Assembly (NCBI RefSeq): GCF_036038375.1 | Contig: NZ_CP107935.1 | Location: 5,146,001-5,210,000 of the forward strand | Origin: Streptomyces sp. NBC_00414 | Lineage (GTDB): Bacteria; Actinomycetota; Actinomycetes; Streptomycetales; Streptomycetaceae | Direction of reading: 5' to 3' | DNA: 64,000 nt | Shown: one piece after another, positions 1 through 9,625 of the stretch | How positions within the stretch are numbered: the first letter of the stretch is position 1 | How the letters are laid out: every line of letters begins with the position of its first letter | Notes under the pieces: generated by a model | What the model was told of the DNA's origin: nothing | Seen by the model: only the letters and a program-made list of their open reading frames with translations | The model's database searches: none | Made by a program: the position numbers and the translations under genes

Positions 1-331
1 TCGCACGGTCCTCGATGATCTTCAGATCCCCGGCGAGGAGCCGGTCCATCTCACGGTCGGACGGTTTGGGTTCGGCCTTCTCGTACGCCTCTCCGTACTC
101 CTTCTTCTTCTGGCCGCCCCGGATCGCGGCCCAGATACCACCCGCCATCAGCAGTACGCCGACGAACGTGTTGCCGCTCATGGTGATCAGCCCCACCAGC
201 ACCAGGACACCGCCGCCCACGAGCAGGGCCGTGGCGATCTGGTCGAGGCTCTGCTCGGGGGTGGGATGGAAGTACTTCTCGACCTTCTTCTTCCGCTCGG
301 TCGCTTCGGTCTCGGCCATGGTCACGGACAT
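1..331 (-). CDS. small two-helix membrane protein, 3' end cut by window edge
   Basis: Reading from the ATG at 331, the visible 110 residues have a charged N-terminus rich in Lys/Glu, two hydrophobic stretches (about residues 30-50 and 54-68) separated by a short Ser-Gly-Asn turn, then a Lys-rich and Glu-rich cytosolic tail that continues past base 1. An AGGAGG ribosome site lies 9 bases before the ATG. The start sits inside the end of the upstream gene (10-base overlap), so the two are translationally coupled. I recognise no family. Inference: a membrane-anchored or membrane-acting partner of the two small proteins upstream. The true C-terminus is unknown. Confidence 0.7.
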   Translation of the reverse strand, partial: MSVTMAETEATERKKKVEKYFHPTPEQSLDQIATALLVGGGVLVLVGLITMSGNTFVGVLLMAGGIWAAIRGGQKKKEYGEAYEKAEPKPSDREMDRLLAGDLKIIEDRA

Positions 332-897
332 GGGGTGGTTCCTCCTGCACGCTCGTTGAGTGCTTGCCAGACACGGCTCTCCGATGCGGGCACGTGCCGG
401 CGGATGAGATCCGCGTACAGCCGGTCGACCTGCTGCGCCTTCCACCGCAGGCTGTCCGGGACGGCCAGGGACCCCATCCACGCGTTGGTGCGGTCCTCCT
501 CCACCAGCACCGCGAGAAAACGCGCGTGCGGTTCGCGCAGCGGGCCCAGCAGGGCCAGGGCGGAGGCGAGTTCGGCGTTGGTGCACAGACTCGGGCGCTT
601 TCCCCCGAGGCCGGCCAGGGCGAGAAGGAAACGCGCGTGTGCGGCGGCCGAGGGGTCCAGCGCTCCGAGGCCGACGCATTCCGTCAGATGGGTGACCGCG
701 GAATCGTAGAGCCCTTGATGCAGCGAAGTCTCACCGAGGCGGAGGCCGTCCTGTGCGCGCTCGTACGGGGTCGGCTCTCGGGGTCCGAGATGAATCGCAC
801 CGATCTGGTTGACCGTATCCGCATTGTTGATCGTCCGGGCTTCCTGCTGACCGATGTGATAGGTGGACGAGGTCTCACGATCTCTATTACCGGCCAC
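322..897 (-). CDS. TPR-like protein with N-terminal RHIM/amyloid-like motif
   Basis: A 191-residue protein with a GTG start at 897, preceded by GGGAGAGGAT. Residues 12-38 are polar and Gln/Asn-rich with a V-x-Q-x-G-x-I-H-x-G pattern (TVNQIGAIHLG). This resembles the short amyloid-signalling motifs (RHIM-like or BASS type) that head NLR-associated proteins in actinomycetes. Residues about 45-190 are alpha-helical with alternating small and large hydrophobics (for example GLYDSAVTHLTEC), like degenerate TPR repeats. The 3' end overlaps the membrane gene by 10 bases. The motif call is by eye. A bacterial immunity or cell-death role is inference only; no nuclease, protease or NTPase domain is visible. 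Confidence 0.65.
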   Translation of the reverse strand: MAGNRDRETSSTYHIGQQEARTINNADTVNQIGAIHLGPREPTPYERAQDGLRLGETSLHQGLYDSAVTHLTECVGLGALDPSAAAHARFLLALAGLGGKRPSLCTNAELASALALLGPLREPHARFLAVLVEEDRTNAWMGSLAVPDSLRWKAQQVDRLYADLIRRHVPASESRVWQALNERAGGTTPCP

Positions 898-990
898 CGA
901 TCCTCTCCCTTTCGGATATCTCGACCGTCTCGGCGATCTCGACGCCGGTCGAGAACGCGATTTCCGGATTCCGTCGGATCACGGCTCGGC

Positions 991-1302
991 TCACTGCACG
1001 AAGGAGCCGATCACGGTGGAGATGGCGGCGACGATGGACGTGGCCCGGAGGCTGCTGGCGACCTCGCGGGCCCGCTCCAGCGCACTGATGGCCGGGGTGC
1101 TCTCGGGCAGCGCGCGCCGGGCGTTCTCGACTTCGGCGCGCAGGTCCGCCCACTCACCCGTCGCGGTCCGCTCCCTGTCGATGCGGTCGAGCAGGGCGTC
1201 CAGGCGCGCGGCGGTAGCGCCCGACTGCTCGGAGCCGATGAAGAGCGTCTCGCCCTGATAGATGCTCTCGGCACTCTGCTTTGTGATCTTGAAGTCAGCC
1301 AT
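991..1302 (-). CDS. small protein heading the left-edge cassette
   Basis: A 103-residue protein with an ATG start at 1302 and an AGGGGGG ribosome site. The first 28 residues are polar and beta-prone (ITKQSAESIYQGETLFIG). They are followed by an amphipathic helical middle (about 30-80) and a hydrophobic C-terminal segment (about 87-101, ATSIVAAISTVIGSF) that could insert in a membrane. It lies 93 bases upstream of the TPR-like gene on the same strand, so the three genes look like one transcription unit. I do not recognise a family. The N-terminal segment may match the aggregation-type motif of its neighbour, but that is inference. Confidence 0.65.
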   Translation of the reverse strand: MADFKITKQSAESIYQGETLFIGSEQSGATAARLDALLDRIDRERTATGEWADLRAEVENARRALPESTPAISALERAREVASSLRATSIVAAISTVIGSFVQ

Positions 1303-1606
1303 ATGCCCCCCTGTGAAGATCTCCCACGGAAGCCGCCGTCACGGCCCACCGAATTCACCGATTCCCGGTCGCGGCACCGACCCCCTGAACCGCCTGCGCC
1401 GCCGCACTGAACTGATGCGAATCCGATCGTAGAACGAAATATAAACACACGAGAGACACATATCAGTTATGATCAAATTTGAGCATTATGAATTCCTCCC
1501 CATGGAAGACATTTCAATTTTGATCAACATCTCTCCACTTCACAGCGATGCCTGATCAGTCCCCCCGGGGGGGGCGGCGAGTGGGGCGGGTTCATGGGCC
1601 ACATCT
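1303..1606. other. spacer between cassette and integrase relic
   Basis: No credible coding frame is seen in this 304-base stretch. It holds the ribosome site of the 103-residue gene, the AT-rich inverted repeat at 1470-1526 and a G/C run near 1560-1575. Its drop in G+C compared with the rest of the window suggests acquired DNA. Confidence 0.4.
1470..1526. promoter_or_regulatory. AT-rich inverted repeat, candidate operator
   Basis: Arms TGATCAAATTTGA (1470-1482) and TCAATTTTGATCA (1514-1526) are reverse complements at 12 of 13 positions with a 31-base spacer, and each contains TTGATCA or TGATCAA. The stretch is much more AT-rich than its surroundings. It lies 170-220 bases upstream of the left-edge cassette. 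It may be an operator or promoter for that cassette, or part of the decayed integrated element next to it. Confidence 0.35.
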
Positions 1607-1902
1607 GTGGAGTTCCGGAGGACTGTGACCCTCCGCGGGACTGGTCCTCGCGTGCGTGCAGAGTGGCAGCCCGCTCCAGGGCATCCGGCCGGACTCGTCT
1701 TCACCACGGTGACCGGACGGTTGACGGACCCGCGCAACCTGAACCGGATGCTCACCGTCCTGCGCCGTGACGCGAAGGCGAGACGCGCGACACCTACGCC
1801 CACATGATGGGGTCGACGCTGCGGGCGGCTGCCGAGCGGATGGATGACACGCTCGGACTCGAAGATGTGGACGACGACCCGGAGGGCGAGAACGCCGCCT
1901 GA
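1607..1902 (+). pseudogene. relic of a tyrosine-type phage integrase
   Basis: One frame (1607 onward) gives GLVFTTVTGRLTDPRNLNRM, typical of the segment before the catalytic HxxR box of actinobacterial tyrosine recombinases. A different frame gives TYAHMMGSTLRAAAERMDD up to the TGA at 1900-1902, typical of the C-terminal segment around the catalytic tyrosine. The roughly 60 residues that normally link them, including the HxLRHT box, are missing, and the N-terminal two thirds is absent. The gene is therefore deleted and frameshifted. Its position beside tRNA-Arg is the usual address for such an integrase and its attachment site. Confidence 0.7.
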
Positions 1903-1940
1903 GCGGCCATTGCGGGGGCGTTGATGTCACCCGCTGATGT

Positions 1941-1975
1941 CAAAGGCCCCGCCGGGCGAACCGGCGGGGCCTTTG
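1941..1975. terminator. perfect 15-bp hairpin, bidirectional terminator
   Basis: CAAAGGCCCCGCCGG (1941-1955) and its exact reverse complement (1961-1975) enclose a five-base loop. It sits just after the integrase relic and just past the 3' end of tRNA-Arg. The flanking CAAAG/CTTTG ends give short A and T runs in both directions, so it could stop transcripts from either side. Confidence 0.7.
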
Positions 1976-1982
1976 ACCTGTG

Positions 1983-2055
1983 TGCACTCGGCAGGATTCG
2001 AACCTGCAACCTTCTGATCCGTAGTCAGATGCTCTATCCGTTAAGCTACGAGTGC
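1983..2055 (-). tRNA. tRNA-Arg (anticodon ACG)
   Basis: The minus strand folds into a 73-base cloverleaf. The acceptor stem GCACTCG pairs with CGAGTGC, the anticodon stem TCTGA/TCAGA encloses loop CTACGGA (anticodon ACG), and the T-arm carries GGTTCGAATCC. CCA is not encoded. The integrase relic next door suggests this tRNA was once an integration target. Confidence 0.95.
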
Positions 2056-2244
2056 TTGTGTGTTCTGTTGTGTTTGCTCTTCCTTCCGGACTTTTCTGCC
2101 CGGTTGGCGTTGCGGGAACAACATTACATGACTGGCGGCGTGAGGCGAAATCCGTTTGCCAGACCATGCCTGACCTGCGAAAACGACCCCCAGACGGCCC
2201 CTGACGCGGTCCCGTGAAGTGGCGGGAACGATCAAGGAACGGCC

Positions 2245-2274
2245 GAAGCCCCGGTCGTGGACGACCGGGGCTTC
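2245..2274. terminator. hairpin after tRNA-Ser
   Basis: GAAGCCCCGGTCGT (2245-2258) is followed, after two bases, by its exact reverse complement (2261-2274). This is a strong GC stem just past the 3' end of the minus-strand tRNA-Ser, fitting a transcription terminator. Confidence 0.65.
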
Positions 2275-2285
2275 GTGATCTTCTG

Positions 2286-2376
2286 CGGAGGCGGAGGGAT
2301 TTGAACCCTCGATGGGATTTGCGTCCCAAACCGCATTAGCAGTGCGGCGCCATAGACCGGACTAGGCGACGCCTCC
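2286..2376 (-). tRNA. tRNA-Ser (anticodon GCT)
   Basis: A 91-base class II tRNA with the long variable arm of tRNA-Ser. Acceptor GGAGGCG/CGCCTCC with discriminator G, anticodon stem CCGCA/TGCGG with loop CTGCTAA (anticodon GCT), and T-arm GGGTTCAAATCCC. CCA is not encoded. Confidence 0.95.
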
Positions 2377-2562
2377 AGCACAACCACCTGCGCGAGCGCG
2401 AAATGGTGCGTGCAGATGATGACACAGCCGAGCGGGCTGTCACCAATCGGTTCCTACGGTACTAGGCGCAAAGGCCCGAGGGCAAAGCCCCCGCCTGCGG
2501 CGCAACGTCAGGGGGCGGGCGGCGTTAGAGCAGTCGTCAGCACTGTCGTCAGAGGAGCCCCC

Positions 2563-3024
2563 ATGCTGCGTCGCATCGCCCTCACCGTCGCCACCTCCGC
2601 CGCGGCCTCCCTCGCCGCGCTGTCCGCCGCCGCGCCGGCGGTCGCGTACGCCGATTCGTTTCCCCTCATGCCGCCGCCGGTGAGCGACGCGGACGGCGCC
2701 GACCACCTCACCGTGACGGTGAGCAAGGCGGGCGACGGCAAGGACGGGACGTTCGAGCTCGACTGTCATCCGGTGGGCGACAGTCATCCCGACGCCCGGG
2801 CCGCCTGCGAGCAGTTGGACCGGAACACCTCGTGGGGCAGGAGCCCGTTCGCGCCGGCGCAGGAGCGCGGGATGTGCACGATGCAGTACGGCGGTCCGGC
2901 CACCGCGCACGTCACGGGCACCTGGGCCGGCCGGCCCGTCGACGCGACGTACCGGCGCGGCGACGGGTGCGAGATCGCCCGCTGGGACGCCCTCGTGCCC
3001 GTGCTCCCGAACCTCGGCGCCTAG
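2563..3024 (+). CDS. subtilisin inhibitor-like (SSI family) secreted protein
   Basis: A 153-residue precursor. Residues 1-30 form a Sec signal peptide (positive LRR, Ala/Leu core, AVAYA before the cut). The rest matches the Streptomyces subtilisin inhibitor fold: four cysteines in the expected order and the reactive-loop pattern MCTM-QYG. By the SSI pattern Cys-x-Met this puts P1 at Met107 and P1' at Gln108. A Met P1 in this family favours subtilisin-like proteases. The later GTWAGRPVDATYRR segment matches the family's GxWxGxxVxYxR strand. The ATG at 2563 is chosen over an earlier in-frame ATG because it has a GAGGAG site and directly begins the signal peptide. It would act outside the cell, restraining secreted proteases. 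Confidence 0.88.
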   Translation: MLRRIALTVATSAAASLAALSAAAPAVAYADSFPLMPPPVSDADGADHLTVTVSKAGDGKDGTFELDCHPVGDSHPDARAACEQLDRNTSWGRSPFAPAQERGMCTMQYGGPATAHVTGTWAGRPVDATYRRGDGCEIARWDALVPVLPNLGA

Positions 3025-3269
3025 CGGCACCTGGGCAGGGCACGGCGGATTCGTGGAGCCGGCCGGCGGTCGGGGCGGTGAAGCGCACGGTCACAGGTTC
3101 TCCGTGCCTTCTGCGTGCGTTCTGCGTCGCCTCTACGTGCGACCTCCCTCTCATCCGGCGCCGCGAGCGCAACCACTGCCCGTAGACTCCCTCGCGTGAC
3201 ACGTCGCGGACCCGTTGGCAAGATGGCTACCGCGGTCGGCAAGGAGCGGTAACAGGGAGGAAGCGTCTC

Positions 3270-6200
3270 GTGAGCAGCAGGCCATCCCGAGGCGCTGCTC
3301 GCCTCGCAGCGATACTCGACGCACTTCCCGACGCGTTGGTGCTGGTCAACGCCAACGGAACGGTCGTCAACGCCAACACCATCGCCCTGGAGGCCTTCGA
3401 GACCCCGGGCACCGCCCTCGTGGGGCGCGGCCTGCTCGATCTGCTGCCGCAGTTCGACTCCCGGCTCATCCCCGGCACGATGCGGCGGGCCGAGTCCGTC
3501 GACGAGAACGGACGCACCCGGCCGACCCGCATGATCGCCCGCCGCACCGACGGCAGCGAGTTCCCCGTCGAGGTCACCAGCGCGAACCTGGAGAACGGGC
3601 AGCAGGCGTACGACGGTTACGGCTACACCGGCGACGAACTGCTGATGATCGTCGTACGGGACCTCTCCGGCACCGTCGACACGGAGGCGGAGCTCGCCCG
3701 CTCGCAGCGGCAGACGGAGATGATCCTGCGTGCCGCCGCCGAGGGCGTGGTGGGCACGGACACCGAGGGTCGGGTCGTCCTCGTCAATCCGGCCGCCGCG
3801 CAGATACTCGGTTTCCGGGCCAGCGACCTCGGCGGGCAGGAACTGCACCCGCTGATGCTGCACTCCCGCGCCGACGGCGAGCCCTTCCCGTACGAGGAGT
3901 CGCCGCTCGCCGACACCCTGCGCTCCGGGCGCAAGCACCGGGTGCGCGGACAGGTGCTGTGGTCCAAGAGCGGCGACCGGGTGCCGGTCGACCTGACCAC
4001 CGCGCCGGTACGCGACGGCGACCAGCTCGTCGGGGCCGTGATGACCTTCACGGACCGGCGGCCGTACGACGCGCTCGCCGAGGAGAAGGACGCCGAGGCC
4101 GAACGGCACCAGCAGGAGCTCGCGCAGGCTTCCGAGACGCACGCCGGGGAGCTGGCCGCCCTCCAGGAGGAGCACGCGAAGGCGCTCGCCGAGCTGCGCG
4201 AGCAGCACGAGGAGGATCTGGCCGCCGGGGACGACCGGTACGCGGCCCTCGCCGAGCGCGAGAAGGACCGCTACGAGGCTCTGTCCGCACGGCACGAACA
4301 GCTCCTGGCCGTCCTGGGCCGCTCCCTGCGCGGACCGCTCGACCAGCTGCGCGGCGAACTCGCCACCCTCGCCGCCGACGACGCCGGACAGTTGTGGCCC
4401 GAGGCCAACCAGGTGCTGCACCACCTCTCCGCCGGCTACTCACGCATCACCACACTCGTCGACAACGTGCTCGCGTACCAGCGCCTCGACTCCGGGACCG
4501 AAGGCGTCACCCGTACGAAAGTGATGCTGGACGCGGTCGTCGCCGCCGGTGTCGACGGGGCCGTCGAGCTGATCGGGCCGGGGCGGGTGCAGTTCGCCGT
4601 GCACGCGCCGCCCATCGAGGCCGAGGTCGATCCGCAGCGGCTCGCGACCGCGCTCGCGCACCTCATCGCGGACGTCGCGGGCGTCGACTCCACGGGCAAC
4701 TCACCGGCCTCGGCCGGTGGCTACATGGACAACACGGTCGTCGTGGCGGCCGCGCAGCGCGGTGAGGGCGTACGGATCGAGGTACGCGGGCCCTACGCCG
4801 GGGGAGACCCGGTGCACGAGCCGATCGTGCGCGGAATCGTGCGTGCCCACGGCGGAGTGCTGCAGACGCACGAGGTTCCCGGGATGAGCGGCAGCGCGTT
4901 CGTCCTCGAAGTGCCCATCGGGGGCGGAGCCGGATCCGTCCCCGCCGCCGGCCCCGGCGCGGACGCGAGCTTCGGTTCGGGTGCCGGTACGAGTGCCGGT
5001 CCGGGTGGAGACGCGGGCGTCGGAGCAGGCCCGGGCCTCGGCGGAGTGCCGGACGGTACGCAGGCCGCGGGGGCCGGCGCCGGTGCGGTCGGGTCCGCGC
5101 TCGCGTTGCCCGAGCAGGCTTCCTCCCAGGGGGGCGGGCGGCGGCGGGCCCGGCGCCCGTCCGTCGACGCCTTCCTGGAGAGCGAGGTCGGACCGCCGAC
5201 GGAGAAGGCCGTGCCCACCGGACGGCGCAGGCGCGCCGCGGAGGAGGGGGGCAGGCCCGCCCTGCCGGCCCAGGTCTCCGAGGACGAGGGTGCCTCCGAG
5301 GGCAGCGGTGGGACCGGACGCCGGCGTGGGCGGCCGAGCCCCGTCGAGGGCGGCGTCTCCGAGGGCGCGGTCGTGACCGCCGCCGAGCATGCGGCCGGTA
5401 CCGCTGCCACGGGGCTCGGGGCGACCGTGCCTCCGCAGGGCGTACCCGCGCCCGCCGACGGACGACGTGCGCTGCAGGACGGCGGCCGGCAGGCCCTGCC
5501 GGCAGCACTGCCCGCCGCCTCCCCTTCCGCCCCGGACACGGGTGCGGATGCGACTGGGAACGACGCCGATGATGGCGGAGCCCAGCCCACCGGTCGGCGT
5601 CGGCGCGCGCTGGCCGCCGCGGCGGAGCGTGCGGCGGCCCAGGAGGCGGGGCCGCGCGCGGTGTTCGCGCTGCCGCCCGCCGAGGCGGACCGCTCTCCCG
5701 ACTACGCCGCCCAGTTCGCCGAAGGCCACGGTCCGGCTCAGTCCCAGCCCCAGTCCGCCGCGGGGCGCCACGACGTGGCCCTCCGCAACCCTGCCGACGA
5801 CCACACCCCGCCCCAGCCTCATCCGATCGAGGCACCCAGCGGGCGCCGACGGGCTCGGCAGGGCGAGGCGGCAGCAGGCACAGGCGTGGGCGCAGGCCCG
5901 GGCAATGTGACGGCCGAGGGAGCAGCCGGGGTTCCCGGGCAGCAGCCCATGCCGGGCCACCTGCCCCCCGCACAGGCCCTCCCCGCACAGGGCCCGCCCG
6001 CTCAGCCCGTCCCCGGACAGCCCACACCCGTACCCGTACCCGCTCAGGGAACCCCAGGTCACGGCACCCCTTCGGCCGTCTCCGCCGTGGGACAGGCCGT
6101 TCCCCCACAGGGCGTTCCCCCGCAGGCCCTCCCGCCTCAGGGCGTCCCCCAGCAAGCCGTCGCCGGCCAGGCCCTCCCGCCGCAGGCAGGTCCCGTCCCC

Positions 6201-7793
6201 GGGCAGGCCCTTCCGCCGCAGGTCGCCCCCGGCCAGGTCGCCCCCACCGGTCTCACGGGACCTGTGGCACCCGCGACGGCCGAGGGCGTCGCGGGCCACG
6301 TCGGCGTCCCGGCAAGCGGCATGCCTGTCCAGGGCACCCCGGCCGCGGGTCCCGCCCAGCCGCAACCGCGGTCCCGGATGCCCGCGGACGCGACCGCGCC
6401 CCCTCAGCCGTGGCCCGGCGCCGCCGACACCTCAGGCGCCGGAGTGCCCGTACAGCCGGAGACCGGCGCCGCGCCCCAGCCGTGGCCGGGAACGGCCGAC
6501 ACGTCGGCCGCTCCTGAGCCCGCAGCGGCCCCGGAACAGCCGCGGGTCGCGCAGCCCCTCCCCGCCGAGGCGGCGCCCGCGGAGGCCGCGGCGCCGCCCA
6601 TCGACCCCAACTCGACCCAGGGCCGGGCGATCAGCGTCCGTACGCTCGGGCAGGGTGTCCCGTTCGGCCGCCGCATGATCGACGCCCAGCAGGCCAAGCC
6701 CGGCCGGACGGCGTCCACCGCCCCCCAGGCCCAGGCGCAGGCACAGGCGCAGCCCGTGGCACAGGCGGGGACCGCGCCGCAGCCCCAGGCGCCCACGCCT
6801 CCCCCGCACGCGACCAACGGTTCCGGGCGGCGCCGCAAGCTCGGCACCCGGCCCGAGCCCGTGGCCGAGCAGACGGACACGGCGGCGCGCTCGCACCCGG
6901 GTGCCGGCGGGCAGCAGTCCCGGCTCGCCCACGGCACCGAGGGCACCGGCCGTTCGTACGCCATAGGAGCACCGGACCAGAACGCCGACGAAGGCCCCGA
7001 GCCGCTCGACGGCCCCGGTGGCGCGGTGGAGGTCGCGAACCAGCCCCACCCGCAGCCGATGGACGACGAGCTGCCCCCGGAGCCGCTGGACAACCCGCGC
7101 CGGCTGCTGGTCTGGCCCGCGCCGGACATCACCACGCAGCAGGCGCTGAGCGACCGCGGCTACCGGCCCGTCATCGTGCACTCGCGCGAGGAGGTCGACG
7201 CGCAGATCGCCGCCTTCCCGGCCGCTCTGTTCGTCGACCCGCTCACCGGCCCGATCACGCGCACGGCGCTCCAGTCGCTGCGTCAGGCCGCCGTGGCCGC
7301 CGAGGTGCCCGTCCTGGTGACGGCGGGCCTCGGTCAGGCGACACGCGAGGCGGCGTACGGCGCCGACCCCGCCGTACTCCTCAAGGCGCTGTCGCCGCGC
7401 GACAGCGAGCAGCATCCGCCGCGGGTTCTCCTCATCGAGGAGCACGCCGAGATCGCGCTCGCGCTGACCTCGACGCTGGAGCGGCGCGGGATGCAGGTCG
7501 CACGGGCCTCGTCCGACGAGGACGCGGTCACGCTGGCCGGGCAGATGCGGCCGAACCTGGTGGTGATGGACCTGATGCAGGTACGCCGCCGACGCGCCGG
7601 GATCGTCGACTGGCTGCGCGCGAACGGCCAGCTCAACCGCACGCCGCTCGTCGTCTACACCGCGGCCGTCGACCAGAGCGAACTGCCGCGCCTGGCCGCG
7701 GGGGAGACGGTGCTGTTCCTGGCCGAGCGGTCGACCAGCGCCGAGGTGCAGGACCGGATCGTGGACCTGCTGGCCCGGATCGGCACGAACTGA
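3270..7793 (+). CDS. PAS-kinase-like-receiver scaffold of 1507 residues, probable pseudo-kinase
   Basis: GTG start with GGGAGGAAG upstream. Order of parts: PAS about 10-135, PAS about 145-270, coiled coil about 270-335, a HisKA/HATPase-like region about 336-550, a Pro/Gln/Gly/Ala-rich probably disordered linker about 555-1275, and two receiver-like domains (about 1276-1380 and 1385-1507). In the HisKA-like helix the usual S-H-E-L-R-x-P-L reads G-R-S-L-R-G-P-L, so the phosphate-accepting His is Arg351. The ATP-binding half has no clear N box or GxGLG loop. The last receiver keeps a candidate Asp1434 (VVMDL) but has Glu-Glu where the acidic pair is expected, and no clear Lys. Known: PAS domains sense ligands or mediate contacts. 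Inference: a signalling scaffold rather than a working hybrid kinase. It is monocistronic. Confidence 0.8.
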   Translation: MSSRPSRGAARLAAILDALPDALVLVNANGTVVNANTIALEAFETPGTALVGRGLLDLLPQFDSRLIPGTMRRAESVDENGRTRPTRMIARRTDGSEFPVEVTSANLENGQQAYDGYGYTGDELLMIVVRDLSGTVDTEAELARSQRQTEMILRAAAEGVVGTDTEGRVVLVNPAAAQILGFRASDLGGQELHPLMLHSRADGEPFPYEESPLADTLRSGRKHRVRGQVLWSKSGDRVPVDLTTAPVRDGDQLVGAVMTFTDRRPYDALAEEKDAEAERHQQELAQASETHAGELAALQEEHAKALAELREQHEEDLAAGDDRYAALAEREKDRYEALSARHEQLLAVLGRSLRGPLDQLRGELATLAADDAGQLWPEANQVLHHLSAGYSRITTLVDNVLAYQRLDSGTEGVTRTKVMLDAVVAAGVDGAVELIGPGRVQFAVHAPPIEAEVDPQRLATALAHLIADVAGVDSTGNSPASAGGYMDNTVVVAAAQRGEGVRIEVRGPYAGGDPVHEPIVRGIVRAHGGVLQTHEVPGMSGSAFVLEVPIGGGAGSVPAAGPGADASFGSGAGTSAGPGGDAGVGAGPGLGGVPDGTQAAGAGAGAVGSALALPEQASSQGGGRRRARRPSVDAFLESEVGPPTEKAVPTGRRRRAAEEGGRPALPAQVSEDEGASEGSGGTGRRRGRPSPVEGGVSEGAVVTAAEHAAGTAATGLGATVPPQGVPAPADGRRALQDGGRQALPAALPAASPSAPDTGADATGNDADDGGAQPTGRRRRALAAAAERAAAQEAGPRAVFALPPAEADRSPDYAAQFAEGHGPAQSQPQSAAGRHDVALRNPADDHTPPQPHPIEAPSGRRRARQGEAAAGTGVGAGPGNVTAEGAAGVPGQQPMPGHLPPAQALPAQGPPAQPVPGQPTPVPVPAQGTPGHGTPSAVSAVGQAVPPQGVPPQALPPQGVPQQAVAGQALPPQAGPVPGQALPPQVAPGQVAPTGLTGPVAPATAEGVAGHVGVPASGMPVQGTPAAGPAQPQPRSRMPADATAPPQPWPGAADTSGAGVPVQPETGAAPQPWPGTADTSAAPEPAAAPEQPRVAQPLPAEAAPAEAAAPPIDPNSTQGRAISVRTLGQGVPFGRRMIDAQQAKPGRTASTAPQAQAQAQAQPVAQAGTAPQPQAPTPPPHATNGSGRRRKLGTRPEPVAEQTDTAARSHPGAGGQQSRLAHGTEGTGRSYAIGAPDQNADEGPEPLDGPGGAVEVANQPHPQPMDDELPPEPLDNPRRLLVWPAPDITTQQALSDRGYRPVIVHSREEVDAQIAAFPAALFVDPLTGPITRTALQSLRQAAVAAEVPVLVTAGLGQATREAAYGADPAVLLKALSPRDSEQHPPRVLLIEEHAEIALALTSTLERRGMQVARASSDEDAVTLAGQMRPNLVVMDLMQVRRRRAGIVDWLRANGQLNRTPLVVYTAAVDQSELPRLAAGETVLFLAERSTSAEVQDRIVDLLARIGTN

Positions 7794-7803
7794 GCGTCTG
7801 TAG

Positions 7804-7851
7804 ACACGGGTTGGGGCGTTGTTTCACGTGAAACAACGCCCCAACCCGTGT
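7804..7851. terminator. 48-base perfect palindrome between convergent genes
   Basis: The arms 7804-7827 and 7828-7851 are exact reverse complements over 24 bases. As RNA this makes a very stable hairpin between the 3' ends of the scaffold gene and the acyl-CoA synthetase gene, so a bidirectional terminator role is likely. There is no long T run. Its apex is a ParB site, listed separately. Confidence 0.65.
7820..7835. promoter_or_regulatory. parS: parS, perfect ParB-binding site
   Basis: TGTTTCACGTGAAACA matches the bacterial parS consensus exactly, including the Streptomyces core GTTTCACGTGAAAC. ParB binds such sites to organise the origin-proximal chromosome during sporulation. The site sits at the centre of the longer palindrome, in the spacer between two convergent genes. 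Confidence 0.9.
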
Positions 7852-7862
7852 ATCGCCGCCGT

Positions 7863-7907
7863 CTGAACTGTCAGAGCCTTTCAGAGCCGCCTGAACTGTC
7901 AGAGCTG

Positions 7908-7914
<7 letters not shown>
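7863..7914. repeat. short direct repeats at the 3' end of the acyl-CoA synthetase gene
   Basis: CTGAACTGTCAGAGC occurs at 7863-7877 and 7891-7905, with further TCAGAGC copies between and after, the last running into the synthetase stop region. The pattern looks like replication-slippage duplication around the stop codon. No function is evident. Confidence 0.5.
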
Positions 7915-9566
<1,652 letters not shown>

Positions 9567-9625
9567 GGCGTCCTCCCGGGGGCGACATTGCCTACGCGGT
9601 AGTAAGGGTTGGGCTGATTCTGCTC

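Noticed and set aside
3021..6365. Long minus-strand frames opposite the PAS scaffold gene
   Set aside because: They are antisense frames over a well-supported plus-strand gene, rich in Arg/Pro/Gly, with no ribosome site or domain. Such frames are routine in high-GC DNA.
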